A DNA stretch of 14,274 nucleotides from contig NWUY0300000303.1 in assembly GCA_004151065.3 (NCBI GenBank), positions 1-14,274 of the forward strand, given 5' to 3'. Shown here piece after piece: positions 1 through 8,142 of the stretch. The position numbers were made by a program, and so were the translations under genes. The DNA comes from Larix sibirica. Lineage: Eukaryota; Streptophyta; Pinopsida; Pinales; Pinaceae. Below the pieces are notes generated by a model. The model searched no databases. It was not told the DNA's origin and was given only the letters and a program-made list of their open reading frames with translations. The first letter of the stretch is position 1. Each line of letters opens with the position of its first letter.

Positions 1-990
1 ATATTCTTTAATATCATGCGAATGATTGTGCTATGCAACAAGTTCACTGATTGAACCCCCTATGTTATGAGCATGCTTAATGACATCAATAAAGAGTTTG
101 GTAGGCATGTATGAAAATTTTATATTGTTTTAAATTCAAGCAATTGACATTTAAATTCAACTAAGATTTGGTTAAGTACTGAAGGAATATTGACACATAT
201 TAAGAAGTCCTATTGATCAAAGAGACAGCGCCAAGGAGGATAATTAAGTTCTTTCATCATTATATTATTAATACTATAACTTATCATGATAAAAAATTTC
301 TTGGTGCACTGTATATCTCCATTACTTGGACTTCTAAATACAATAGGAAGGTGAAGAAGTCCTAAACTTTCATTTTCGTTCAAATATGTTGGATAACAAT
401 GGTCTACAATTTTAGCAAGAGGAAGGTGAAGAATCCAAAATTTTCATTTTGGTTTAGACGTGTTGCAGAGCAAAGGTATTCAATTTTAGAGAAATAGTGA
501 TATGGTATTCAAAATTCCCTTGTGCAGTTCATTGCTTTTTCTATTGTGCTTGTAAGTGCCCGCCACAAAAAGTAACAAACTACACAACTTCTAAAGATCA
601 ATAAACTTCTTAAATTGATTATATAGAGAGAGCTGGATAGATAAATTGAAGTGCTTTGGTATATCAGTTAAAGTATGAACTATTTATTTTTAGGATTTGA
701 TTGGAAGAAATTTAATGCTTATAGATCGTCAAGTGTATTAACTTTAATCCATATTTGGAAATATGACATTAATTTAAATAAATGTATGGAGCTTAATCAT
801 TTCCTTAGCATTAAGTTATATTTGAAAATATTGGTTGAAGATGTAAAGTTTGTATTGCACTACTTTCACATGTAAGTGGATCAAAGCCCATCTCCATGTC
901 CCCATATTGGTTGAACATGCAATATTGTTTATAATAATAACTTAGATTCGAATGCTCGCAAACATATGTTTGCATTTGCAATGTGAAAGA
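1..990. other. AT-rich intergenic DNA, no gene seen
   Basis: This stretch is AT-rich and stop-dense in all frames. The longest open frame (675-875, 66 codons) has no recognisable motif and its composition is what random AT-rich DNA would give. The only structure I can point to is the diverged ~75-bp tandem duplication at 346-494, which has its own entry. No promoter, RNA gene or transposon terminus could be supported. Confidence 0.6.
346..494. repeat. Diverged head-to-tail duplication, ~75 bp unit
   Basis: Two adjacent units, 346-420 and 421-494, both begin GGAAGGTGAAGAA. Both then share, in the same order, a TTTCATTTT(C/G)G block, a TGTTG block and a CAATTTTAG block near the end. The units differ by many substitutions and small indels, so the duplication is old. 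It is non-coding as far as I can see. Confidence 0.6.
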
Positions 991-1138
991 TGGAGAAAGA
1001 GGACAAGGGTGGACGAGGAGAAGCTAGGGTTTCTATGGGGAGGAAGAAGGGTATTCAATATTCTAGTTCAATGAGGTTCACTCTCTCAATATAATGGATC
1101 GTGGGCAGAGCAAAAGATCCAACAATGAGGACTTTCAT

Positions 1139-1379
1139 AGGGTATCTCTCCTACCCAAAATTGCACATCTTCTCTAAGTTGGTAGATTGGATCAGATCAT
1201 CACGGTCAATAAGTGGTGAGAGTATGATTCACATTACTCTATGAAGGGATTTTCACATTTTTCTTTTTGATAATCCGGTGGATAAGGAGGCGTTTGTCTC
1301 CATGGGGCCTTGTGTTATAGTCTAGATTGGCACTTTTCATTTTGTGACGACAATCGCATGTCGATATTGTGAATGTTGA
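1139..1379 (+). pseudogene. Broken LINE ORF1-like fragment (DUF4283-type)
   Basis: Conceptual translation in two plus-strand frames joined by a frameshift near 1245 resembles the N-terminal DUF4283 region of plant LINE ORF1 proteins. The first frame (from 1139) carries KIAHLL, then VGRLDQIITVNKW after a stop, and SMKGF. The second (from 1245) gives HIFLFDNPVDKEAFVSMGPC before a stop at 1323. In the family an ITxW segment is followed by a GFFLFxFxxxxDxxxxxxxGPW block, and order and spacing match that pattern. At least two stops and one frameshift make it non-functional. The short open frame at 991-1095, starting MEKEDKGGRGEARV, may be a relic of the upstream part. No reverse transcriptase follows within the window. 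Assignment is from pattern memory only and could be wrong. Confidence 0.38.
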
Positions 1380-2617
1380 TTGTCGCTCACACAAAAGGAC
1401 ATTATGGATGGAAGAGCCTGGTCTGGTTTTTCTTTTACATGGCCTTCATCATTTACTAATTCCCTAGCACTTGTGAAACTTTGTAACTAAATTTGAGAGG
1501 AAAATGCTTCTAATGTTTTGTCAACTAGCCTTTCTAATGCTAGTTTCCTTCAGTTTGCCAATGTTTTTCCCTAAAACCCTGAAAATGGTTGTATACTTTG
1601 CTTTGCCGGGGTTTACAACACTTGTTTCTCCAAAAATGATAAAATATATATATAATTTTAAAATTTGGGTAGTTTGGGTAACTACTCTCTCAGTTACAAC
1701 TATTTTTTACCTGATGGAAACTATCTCCATTAACTATAAAATGAAGGGAGATAAGCCATTGAACGGACCTAATGCCTAAGTATTGTTATGCTGGAGGAAT
1801 CCTTGTTCTCTTTCCCTTTGTTTTCCATACCCTTTGTCTTGGGACTGCTATCCTAGCTAGTTCCTAACCCTTATACATTTGAGTTGTGGTTGGGATTCAT
1901 GGAGAAGACAAGCAAGAGGCTCAAAATATTTGTTTATTTAAGTGCCTAAGCAGTTTAAAGGTATAATTGTGCTTACTATTATTATGAATATAGATTGGAA
2001 ATCTTTCCCTTCCTTCATATGAATCTTTGTTATTGATCATGAACTAGGTTAAATATTTGGAATTCATGTTAATGTATTTCATTATGCTATTTGTGAATTT
2101 TGGATTATGGTTAGCCTATTTTTTTGAGGAAGGTATGTTGTGGTGATTTGCAAGTTAAAAGCTTGGAGCTACTCTAGCGAGAGCAATGAAAGCTGAGATC
2201 AACCTTCATAAACAAGGTATGCTCCTCTTTTTCTCTAATTCTTATAAAGTCAATTACTTGTATGTTAACCCTAGGTTTCCAAACTATTTTAACCGCTAGT
2301 ATGTTGGTGATGTCAACCTCGTTCATGTGGATATATTCCTTAACAACACCTTGAGCTATAATTCTTCGGGGTTGGCAGTGTTACCTTGGTTCAATTCACG
2401 TGATTTGAATAGCTTGGTGGTGAAGTGCAATATTCTTCTCTAGACACCTTCGTAGTATGTCATTGCATACGTGGGATCCAAAAAATTTAAGAATGATGGG
2501 AGATACGCTCGGGTTTTCCACGGCACAGCTCCACAAACCCATAAAAATATATAATTTAATCTAAAGTAACTCAATCAATTGAACATAACTCCATAAAAAA
2601 CATAACTCTATAGATTT
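1380..2617. other. AT-rich intergenic DNA, no supported gene
   Basis: No gene is supported here. An ATG-initiated open frame of 91 codons exists at 1504-1779. It would encode a hydrophobic peptide with several potential membrane-spanning stretches. It has no recognisable family signature, sits in T-rich DNA that produces hydrophobic translations by chance, and has no obvious gene context. The stretch 2150-2520 is a little more GC-rich but contains only short open frames. It may be old transposon sequence that I cannot assign. Confidence 0.5.
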
Positions 2618-2671
2618 ATTTTCTTTTACTAAGATAATCTCAATATTTTCTTTTACTAAGAAAATCTCAAT
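2618..2671. repeat. Perfect-length 27-bp tandem duplication
   Basis: Two adjacent 27-bp units (2618-2644 and 2645-2671) both read ATTTTCTTTTACTAAG, then one variable base, then AAATCTCAAT or TAATCTCAAT. They differ at a single position. A third unit appears to begin (ATTTTAG) and then diverges. This is a simple recent replication-slippage duplication in AT-rich DNA. Confidence 0.75.
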
Positions 2672-2761
2672 ATTTTAGTTAATATTTTAGATTTTAAAGT
2701 TTGTATTTTCTTTTAGTATTTTTTTTTTAATTTTTTAATTTTTTTTAAAGAAAAACTAAAA

Positions 2762-3198
2762 CAATGTTTTAAAATATTTTTTTTTCAATTTTCAAAACTA
2801 CATTGAAATTTGTTTTCAATTATTGTGTCCAATTAAAATGATTGATGTTAAGACTCATCACCATCATTTTTTTCAATATTCTTTAGAAAGACTCGAAGCA
2901 ATGTTTTAAAATATGTTTTCTTCAATTTTCAATACTACATTGTATTTTGTTTTCATGTATTTTCTATAAAAATAGATAACCTCCAATTAAAATGATTCAA
3001 ATCAAGATTTATCACCATTAAATTTGATGGTTATAGCAAACATAGTTTATTTACAATAAAATTTTCATTATTTTCTAGGCACCTCCAATTACATTTTTTT
3101 TTACAGACTAATTCAAGTGAAGATAAAGATATGTGTAAGAATTTTTTTTGCAATTTATCATGGTTATATCAAATACAGTTTATTTACACTAAATTTTT
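2762..3198. repeat. Old diverged segmental repeats in AT-rich DNA
   Basis: A block at 2762-2868 is repeated in diverged form at 2900-3022. Shared landmarks in the same order are CAATGTTTTAAAATAT, TTCAATTTTCAA, ACTACATTG, TCCAATTAAAATGATT and ATCACCAT. The second block carries an insertion that includes TTTCTATAAAAATAG. A separate ~40-bp piece at 3026-3064 (ATGGTTATAGCAAACATAG, then TTTATTTACAATAAA) recurs at 3160-3198 with substitutions. Together these suggest repeated local duplication of non-coding sequence. No coding potential was seen. Confidence 0.55.
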
Positions 3199-3921
3199 AA
3201 GAATAATTGTAAAATGTATTTGAAGGACTAAGATGTTTTCTTTAATATATTTGTGGTTCGCTAACTACACAATATCCTTTAAATTTACCAATAGTTATAA
3301 AACATATGATTCTTTTTCTGTAATTTTATAATTTAATATTTTAGTTGAAATTTAAGAGAAAAACAAAAGAGAGGACATCTTACATTGATTTTTTTGTGTC
3401 GGTTGATATTGATTTTTCTGCTTCGATATTTAATAAATTGAAAACCATACATTGGTGCGTAGGTAAGTTCGAGAAGGTAGGACTGGTGCGACGTGTGATG
3501 GATCTAGAGGCCATAAAAGAACCTATAGCAAGTGCATTTGTCCAATTTCTGATCGCACAAGTTCAAATCTAAATCTACACATCCCACCAACCAAGATTCT
3601 GCGCGAGAAAAGCATTGCGGGTCGAGACAATGCCTGCCCAACACGCTGTAACGTACAGAACGAGATGGACGGCTCTGTTGGCTTAGAATCTTGGATTTTT
3701 CATTTCCAAATTCCCACCCGTATCCAGTGCCGCGGGTGATTCCCGGTTTCTTGATTTCTGCTTTTGTTCTCGAATTTAGATTTGATTATCAATAACGACC
3801 TGTTCTACAGCTTAATCCACCGACATATTCTGTATTTGTTGCTTTTCCTTCACGTCTTTCATTTGGTCTTGTCTGAACTCGCCGTGAACATTATTCTAAA
3901 AGGATTTCAAGGCTCGAAGCG

Positions 3922-3948
3922 ATGAATAGGAATGAATTTAGGGTTTAA
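3922..3948 (+). other. Upstream ORF 1 in the putative leader
   Basis: ATG at 3922 opens an 8-codon reading frame (MNRNEFRV) that stops at 3946-3948. It lies about 95 bases before the main start codon. If included in the mRNA it could reduce translation of the main frame. Whether it is transcribed is unknown. Its stop overlaps the telo-box. Confidence 0.35.
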
Positions 3949-4003
3949 TTTCATAAAGTCTGTAGCATTTAAGAGATTAAACTGAAATAGATTTTGGTCG
4001 GAT

Positions 4004-4021
4004 ATGACCTTGCAGTACTAA
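4004..4021 (+). other. Upstream ORF 2 in the putative leader
   Basis: ATG at 4004 opens a 5-codon frame (MTLQY) ending in TAA at 4019-4021, only 20 bases before the main ATG. Such a short spacing would normally disfavour efficient reinitiation. The main ATG therefore probably relies on leaky scanning or on a transcript start downstream of this point. Confidence 0.35.
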
Positions 4022-4041
4022 AATATTGTTGTTAAGGAAGA

Positions 4042-5127
4042 ATGGACAGATTCGGTAAGCCCAGGAACAGATGCAGTTTTCATCCATCGCAGGCAGTAGT
4101 AGGGATCTGTTCGTCATGTCTCAGAGAACGGCTGGTGAGCTTGGCAAGGGCCAATTATGAACAGCGCAAGTCGGAGATCGTTTACAAGCCCGATCCCGCG
4201 TCTTGGGGTTACCTTCGTTTCAGGAAAAAGAATTTTGATGACGTTGAAGGGGCTCGAGACCTTGACCTCATTGCGAGAGCCAAGCCACAGAATGATAACA
4301 GCTCCGATGAGAAAAAAGAAGGGAAGGTTAATCTTTCTGGGTTCAGATCGTTCTTGGGATTTTTCAGGAAAACAGACTGCAGAAACAATGTCTCTGTGCT
4401 GGAAAGACAAGAAAACAGATTACAGCGACGCCATGATCGATGTGCGGACGTGCAAGGTAATGAATGAATTAGTGTTCTTCTTTTAACTGGTAGAAATTTA
4501 GAATTAGGGTTAGGATAAATTGCAAACTGATATACTGTTAGTCGACTGTTACAGATTCTTGGGAACCTTCTGTGAGGACGAAAACTGGGTGCCCTTCTTC
4601 AACAAGACGCAGCGTTTCAGAGCGCAGATTGACGGGCAGGCGTTATTCCAAGGGCTCTGCCCTGAGAAGATCCAGTACGTCTTATCATAATGAAATGGAG
4701 GATACCATAGAATCTGGCATCACAAAGAAGCTGCCGAACGACGGTGAAAAAGATGAGGGGAAGTTAATAAATGTGTCGGATTCCATGGCAAGGTGCAGAA
4801 GCCAAAGAGGTAAATCCGGAATGAGGGATTTGGAGATCAAGGATTCGAAAGTTAACAGTGTAAAAACGACTGCTTGCCCAGTAATAAGAGCAGGAGATCC
4901 ATGAATTATGACTTGTAAGTTGTATTACAGTACTTGTGGTCGTCCCCATGAGCGCCGCCAAGGTGGGAAATCAGAATTGGGTCAGCAAACTTAGAAGCTC
5001 GGTTCGGAGTTTTGTACTTCAGAGATCTGTAAAGAAATTTAGTGGTCAGGCAGCTTCATCTGGAAAGAAAGATGAGAGCGTTCTTGTTTATAAAGCTATG
5101 GCGGCCATAGTAGCTGGTAGAGTGTGA
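4042..5127 (+). CDS. OCTOPUS/DUF740-like protein, three exons
   Basis: Predicted exons are 4042-4456, 4555-4809 and 4931-5127: 867 nt in total, 288 residues plus stop. The ATG has A at -3 and G at +4, a good plant start context. Residues 10-34 hold the diagnostic segment RCSFHPSQAVVGICSSCLRE followed by RL. Its C11, H14, C23 and C26 form a C-x2-H-x8-C-x2-C pattern, a possible metal site, with the conserved C-L-R-E-R-L. This segment typifies the plant DUF740 family, which includes OCTOPUS, a polar plasma-membrane-associated protein of protophloem differentiation. Residues ~95-115 are F/G/R-rich, ~155-180 are very basic and serine-rich (RRS, ERR, GRR repeats), and 237-262 form a basic amphipathic tail. 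No signal peptide or membrane span is evident. The protein is much shorter than OCTOPUS itself, so it belongs to a short subclass or is reduced. Phase 1 at both introns keeps one open frame, which supports the splice model. The family assignment is fairly strong; the cellular role is inferred only. Confidence 0.72.
4457..4554 (+). other. Intron 1 of the OCTOPUS-like gene
   Basis: The donor is CAAG|GTAATG and the acceptor is CTGTTACAG|ATTCTTGG, giving a 98-base intron, a normal short plant length. It is T/A-rich relative to both exons. It is a phase 1 intron: G4456 plus AT4555-4556 make an Asp codon (residue 139). Reading through instead would stop at 4465-4467 after three extra codons. The downstream exon continues openly in the required frame as SWEPSVRTKTG. 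Confidence 0.65.
4810..4930 (+). other. Intron 2 of the OCTOPUS-like gene
   Basis: The donor AAAGAG|GTAAAT and acceptor TTGTATTACAG|TACTTG define a 121-base intron. It is also phase 1: G4809 with TA4931-4932 makes a Val codon, residue 224. This removes the in-frame stop at 4902-4904 and joins exactly to the open frame that ends at 5127. If retained, the protein would end 31 codons later. The pair GT4881/AG4930 is too short at 50 bases and leads to a stop, and GT4915/AG4930 is far too short. Confidence 0.55.
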
Positions 5128-5310
5128 GAAGAGAGGCTATCTTCTTCTCCAAATCCTTTTCATGCTTAGTGTTTTATACTTTCATATCTCCCCACCAGCG
5201 GAATCTGTTGTCAATTGTACTGTATCACTGTATTTATTTTAGTTCTGGGACTTCTTATATCTGGAAAATTTGTTTATACACCCACAATACATGAATATAT
5301 ATATATATAC
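5128..5310 (+). terminator. Probable 3' UTR and polyadenylation zone
   Basis: Downstream of the stop codon the DNA turns T-rich. Three TGTA motifs cluster at 5217-5232, followed by TATTTATTTT at 5230-5240. This resembles the UGUA-rich far-upstream element of plant polyadenylation regions. A (TA)n microsatellite lies at 5295-5309. No canonical AATAAA sits at an ideal distance, so the cleavage site cannot be placed. Confidence 0.35.
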
Positions 5311-5572
5311 CTTCTTTGTCGCATGATTTCGTATTCGCATTGAAATTTCTGAATCACTGGATCAGTACTGGTCACAACCATCCAAATTATAATTGTAGCC
5401 ACTATTTATCACAAATTGTAACCACATTTGATCAGAAATTGCCAATTGAGATCATGTCTAAAGTAATTTGTGAAGACCTAATTAGCACACGTAACTTGTA
5501 AGGAAGGTTACATTCACAGTCACACATAAAATGTTCCACATGTAAAACTTTCAGTGTTGTTCTTTTGTGAGG
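5311..5572. other. Intergenic DNA, nothing recognised
   Basis: This is AT-rich sequence between the gene's 3' end and the tandem repeat array. The 61-codon open frame at 5316-5501 has no family resemblance and is probably chance. No transposon ends or RNA genes were seen. Confidence 0.5.
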
Positions 5573-5877
5573 AATAAATTTCCAAGAGGTTTGGTATTGG
5601 TGCATTTTATAATATTTAGTTTTCAGTTTATAATATTGAGTAATGACATAAAGGTAAAATAGTTATTTTTATGAGCAATAAATTTCCAAGAGGTTTGGTA
5701 TTGGTGCATTTTATAATATTTAGTTTTCAGTTTATAATATTGAATAATGACATAAAGGTGAAATAGTTATTTTTTAGCAATAAATTTCCCAGGTTTGGTA
5801 TTGGTGCATTTTATAATATTTAGTTTTCAGTTTATAATATTGAATAATGACATAAAGGTGAAATAGTTATTTTTATG
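5573..5877. repeat. Three tandem copies of a ~102-bp minisatellite
   Basis: Units start with AATAAATTTCC at 5573, 5677 and 5779, and are 104, 102 and about 99 bp long. Each contains GGTTTGGTATTGGTGCATTT, then AGTTTTCAGTTTATAATATTG, TGACATAAAGGT and AAATAGTTATTTTT. Unit 1 differs from units 2 and 3 in a few shared positions (GAGTAATG against GAATAATG; GGTAAAAT against GGTGAAAT). Unit 3 lacks part of CCAAGAGG. Units 2 and 3 are therefore the younger pair. The array is non-coding and ends about 95 bp before the large duplicated unit. Confidence 0.9.
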
Positions 5878-6029
5878 TTTATTGTAGGTGTACACTGTTT
5901 TCATTTTTATTTTAACAGGAATATATACTATTTGTATTAGTATAAAAAGAGGGGGATTGACTTTAACTCTCCATCATATTGTTACAATTTTTTAGATTCA
6001 AAATTTTGTTACTACCTTTTACTACATGG

Positions 6030-6099
6030 TTTATGAAAAGCCTTAAAAACTTTCCTAAACTTTTTAGGACATGTTTATGAAAAGCTTTAAAAACTCTCC
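6030..6099. repeat. Short direct repeat, 44-bp period
   Basis: TTTATGAAAAGCCTTAAAAA at 6030 recurs as TTTATGAAAAGCTTTAAAAA at 6074. Each is followed by CTTTCC or CTCTCC, about 26 bp with two mismatches. Between them lies a small inverted repeat, CCTAAA-CTT-TTTAGG, at 6054-6068. The same structure occurs in the second large copy at 9883-9952. It may belong to a transposon's non-coding region. Confidence 0.6.
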
Positions 6100-6262
6100 C
6101 AAAGTTAAGAGAGTTCTATAAAATATATGAAAATACTAGGCATGGTAAGTACGGTGTACCTTATGGGTATTTTTCAAGCAACCTGTAGAAGGATTTGTAA
6201 GAGGTTCCAATGGTGGTAGTCTTGAAATAACTTTGCTTTATAGTGTCTTCCTCTTTTGTAAC

Positions 6263-6502
6263 TTATTGACAATTTTCAATTGAGCCCATTGAAGTTGTAG
6301 GAGTTGGAGTATGTTTCATAGTTAGGAAACCTTGGAATTTTTCCAATTGTATATTTTTTAATTTAGTTTGTAGGTCCTTGATTATTTCTACTTGCTCAAT
6401 CATTTTTTTGTTAGTTGCATCCATGCTTACTTCTACGAGAATTGCTTTTGACTTGCATTTGCCCAGTTTCCTTTTGTATTTGTCCAATTTCTTATGAACG
6501 TC
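6263..6502 (-). pseudogene. Coiled-coil coding relic, family unknown
   Basis: A minus-strand open frame of 80 codons reads from after stops at 6503-6508 to a TAA at 6263. It has no in-frame ATG at its beginning (the first ATG is about 27 codons in). The translation is lysine-rich and heptad-like, including KKMIEQVEIIKDLQTKLKNI, then TMKHTPTPTT and a terminal SIENCQ. The neighbouring minus-strand frame upstream (about 6500-6600) reads ERMARGMEKMEE before a stop, so this looks like a frameshifted remnant of a longer coiled-coil protein. Such stretches occur in some retroelement gag proteins, but I see no diagnostic domain. An identical copy lies at 10116-10355. Confidence 0.3.
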
Positions 6503-7455
6503 TTATTATCCCTATCGTAATTGAGCTCCCATTTCTTATGTCATTCTTCCATTTTCTCCATTCCTCGAGCCATCCTCTCTTTCCCTTCATCAAAAAATCA
6601 TTCACGCCTACATAAAGAATTGCAGTATCATTATTCTCTACTATCCATGGTCTCAAAGAAGGAAACACAGAGTTCTAAAAAGAGCACATGGAGTATAATC
6701 TAAAGGCCAAGCTATAATATAAGATAAAACTTAAGATGTGTAGAGGTGAGACTTAAACTGTGTATGTTGTCGACTCAACAATGTGTTGCAAAATATAACT
6801 CAATAGACGGAGCACCCTACTATGGACGACCCAAATCGTCTTAGGATCTAAGATCAAGCGATCAATATCATATACACGATTCCCTCTACAGGAGGATAAG
6901 ATTGTGGTGTGAGGAATCTTCAAAGATCCCAATGGAAATGACATAGGGGTTGAATTGAATATGACATGGTCGAACCCAAGGATTCTACATATGACCGAGG
7001 TGGGTATAGTTCCACATTACCACCTTCCATTTTCCATGCCATGTCATTAGTACGAAAAACATTTAAAAAAACATATGGAGCCTTTTTTTTTTAATATTTC
7101 AATAACAAGAACAATTTTTATAGGTTTTCAATGAAATTTTTGGGGATGGATCTACAACACCGAGGGCTGCAAAAATTCTAGTGAGATAGATTACTCATTC
7201 AGCTCAATTTTTTTTGAAATTGAATATTAGTGCTTTTTGAAGACCCTAATTATAAACTCAAACAACGGCCTTACTCATGATGAATCGAAAAGTACAGTCC
7301 ACAACTAGGCAGTAGAAACCATTTTGATCCTCTAATAAAATTATAAAGCATTTGGAATTGGGATTCGAAAACAAACTAAAATCCACTATTTTGGGGCACT
7401 TTTGGGGGATTTTGAAAATCTCGGAGGAAGGAAAAGTGACCCAAGAACTCAAAAA
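6503..7455. other. Non-coding unit interior, unassigned repeat DNA
   Basis: No intact gene is present. The open frames here (for example minus 6753-6944 and plus 6415-6615) have no family resemblance. On the minus strand, GGTTCGACCAT (6966-6976) and TGGTAATGTGG (7012-7022) resemble RNA polymerase III B and A boxes at a workable spacing. This is a weak hint of a tRNA-derived element and is discussed as a finding. The counterpart is 10356-11308. Confidence 0.4.
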
Positions 7456-8059
7456 TGATATTTTTTATCATTTCATTTAACCTACCCATCAATCTGAACA
7501 ACTTTTCGTAGAGGAAGTTTCCCTAGAAACACTCAATTTGGGAGATAGAATTTTTTGGAAAATAATTCGAGTTTGGAAGAAGTGCAAAATATAATAGTAA
7601 ATTTCAAAAATTATAGAAATTGATTGGAGGATTAGATTAGAGATTTGAATGTTGCTGAGTAATCCCTGTCATCATTATTATCAACACCTAATAAAAAATA
7701 AAAAAAATAAAATTTATGGTTCTCCCTATATTTTATTCTATAGGTGGCTGGAGATTGGTCTTTGAGACTAAATGCACCTATAGAAAAATTGAAAAACTAG
7801 GCAAAATTTGCAATTTTTGAGGGATGTAAATTTTAGCTTTAAGATCAAAACTGAGCATCGTTATAGTCATAATCAAATTCTAAAGGAGTGCTTCATATAT
7901 TCCTACTAATTGAATAGAAAAGTTCCCATAGCCTTAATTTGACAAAAAATGTCAATATAGGTAGTTTCTAGAATGCATGAAAAATAATTTTATATTATTT
8001 TAGTTTGAAATGCAACAAACAAATGTGCTTATATGAACACTTTTCTAAATACAATATCA
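7456..8059 (+). mobile_element. Candidate 5' LTR of plus-strand Gypsy relic
   Basis: The left boundary TGATATT (7456-7462) and right boundary AATATCA (8053-8059) form a 7-bp perfect terminal inverted repeat of the TG...CA type, enclosing 604 bp. The region lies directly before a degenerate primer-binding-like sequence and a gag relic, where a 5' LTR should be. A CTATATTTTATT stretch inside could be the promoter. No second LTR is present in the window to prove it, and target-site duplications cannot be tested, so the boundaries are tentative. The same structure is at 11309-11912. Confidence 0.3.
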
Positions 8060-8070
8060 TATCAGGGACA
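8057..8070 (+). other. Degenerate primer binding site candidate
   Basis: TCATATCAGGGACA resembles the plant Gypsy primer binding site TGGTATCAGAGC (complement of initiator tRNA-Met), matching 8 of the first 12 bases, including TATCAG. It lies about 85 bases before the gag ATG at 8143, a normal distance. It overlaps the proposed LTR end by three bases, so either the LTR edge or the site is eroded. A copy is at 11910-11923. Confidence 0.35.
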
Positions 8071-8142
8071 ATTAGGGATCGACATTCAAGATATTTCAGT
8101 TAGAAAGCCTTTGGTCTTGGTTGTGCTAAGAAAACTATCACC

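Larger units (their letters stand above)
3560..4041 (+). promoter_or_regulatory. 5' flank/leader of the OCTOPUS-like gene
   Basis: This interval is noticeably richer in G and C than the DNA to its left and leads directly into the ATG at 4042, so it probably contains the promoter end and the 5' untranslated region. I cannot fix the transcription start. A CCAAT lies at 3542-3546 and an ATAAAAG stretch near 3512, but neither is decisive. TTAGGGTTT at 3938-3946 is a telo-box, a motif common near plant transcription starts. Two short upstream ORFs (3922-3948 and 4004-4021) would lie in the leader if transcription begins upstream of 3922. A 5' untranslated intron cannot be excluded. Confidence 0.45.

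Noticed and set aside
1504-1779. 91-codon hydrophobic open frame with an ATG start
   Set aside because: It has no family resemblance, T-rich DNA gives hydrophobic frames by chance, and no gene context supports it.
3345-3572. 75-codon plus-strand open frame upstream of the gene
   Set aside because: No ATG in good context or homology was recognised. It overlaps the promoter side of the OCTOPUS-like gene and does not splice plausibly into it.
4114-4410. 98-codon minus-strand frame and the overlapping 109-codon plus frame at 4157-4486
   Set aside because: Both are shadows of exon 1. Only the 4042 frame contains the CLRERL motif and joins in phase to exon 2.
4915-4930. GTAAGT...ACAG pair as a possible intron
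   Set aside because: A 16-base intron is far below any workable plant intron length. The acceptor is better used with the donor at 4810.
5944-5957. TATAAAAAGAGGGGGAT, possible TATA box or plus-strand polypurine tract
   Set aside because: No LTR start, primer site or gene follows at a sensible distance, and the large duplication begins nearby for a different reason.
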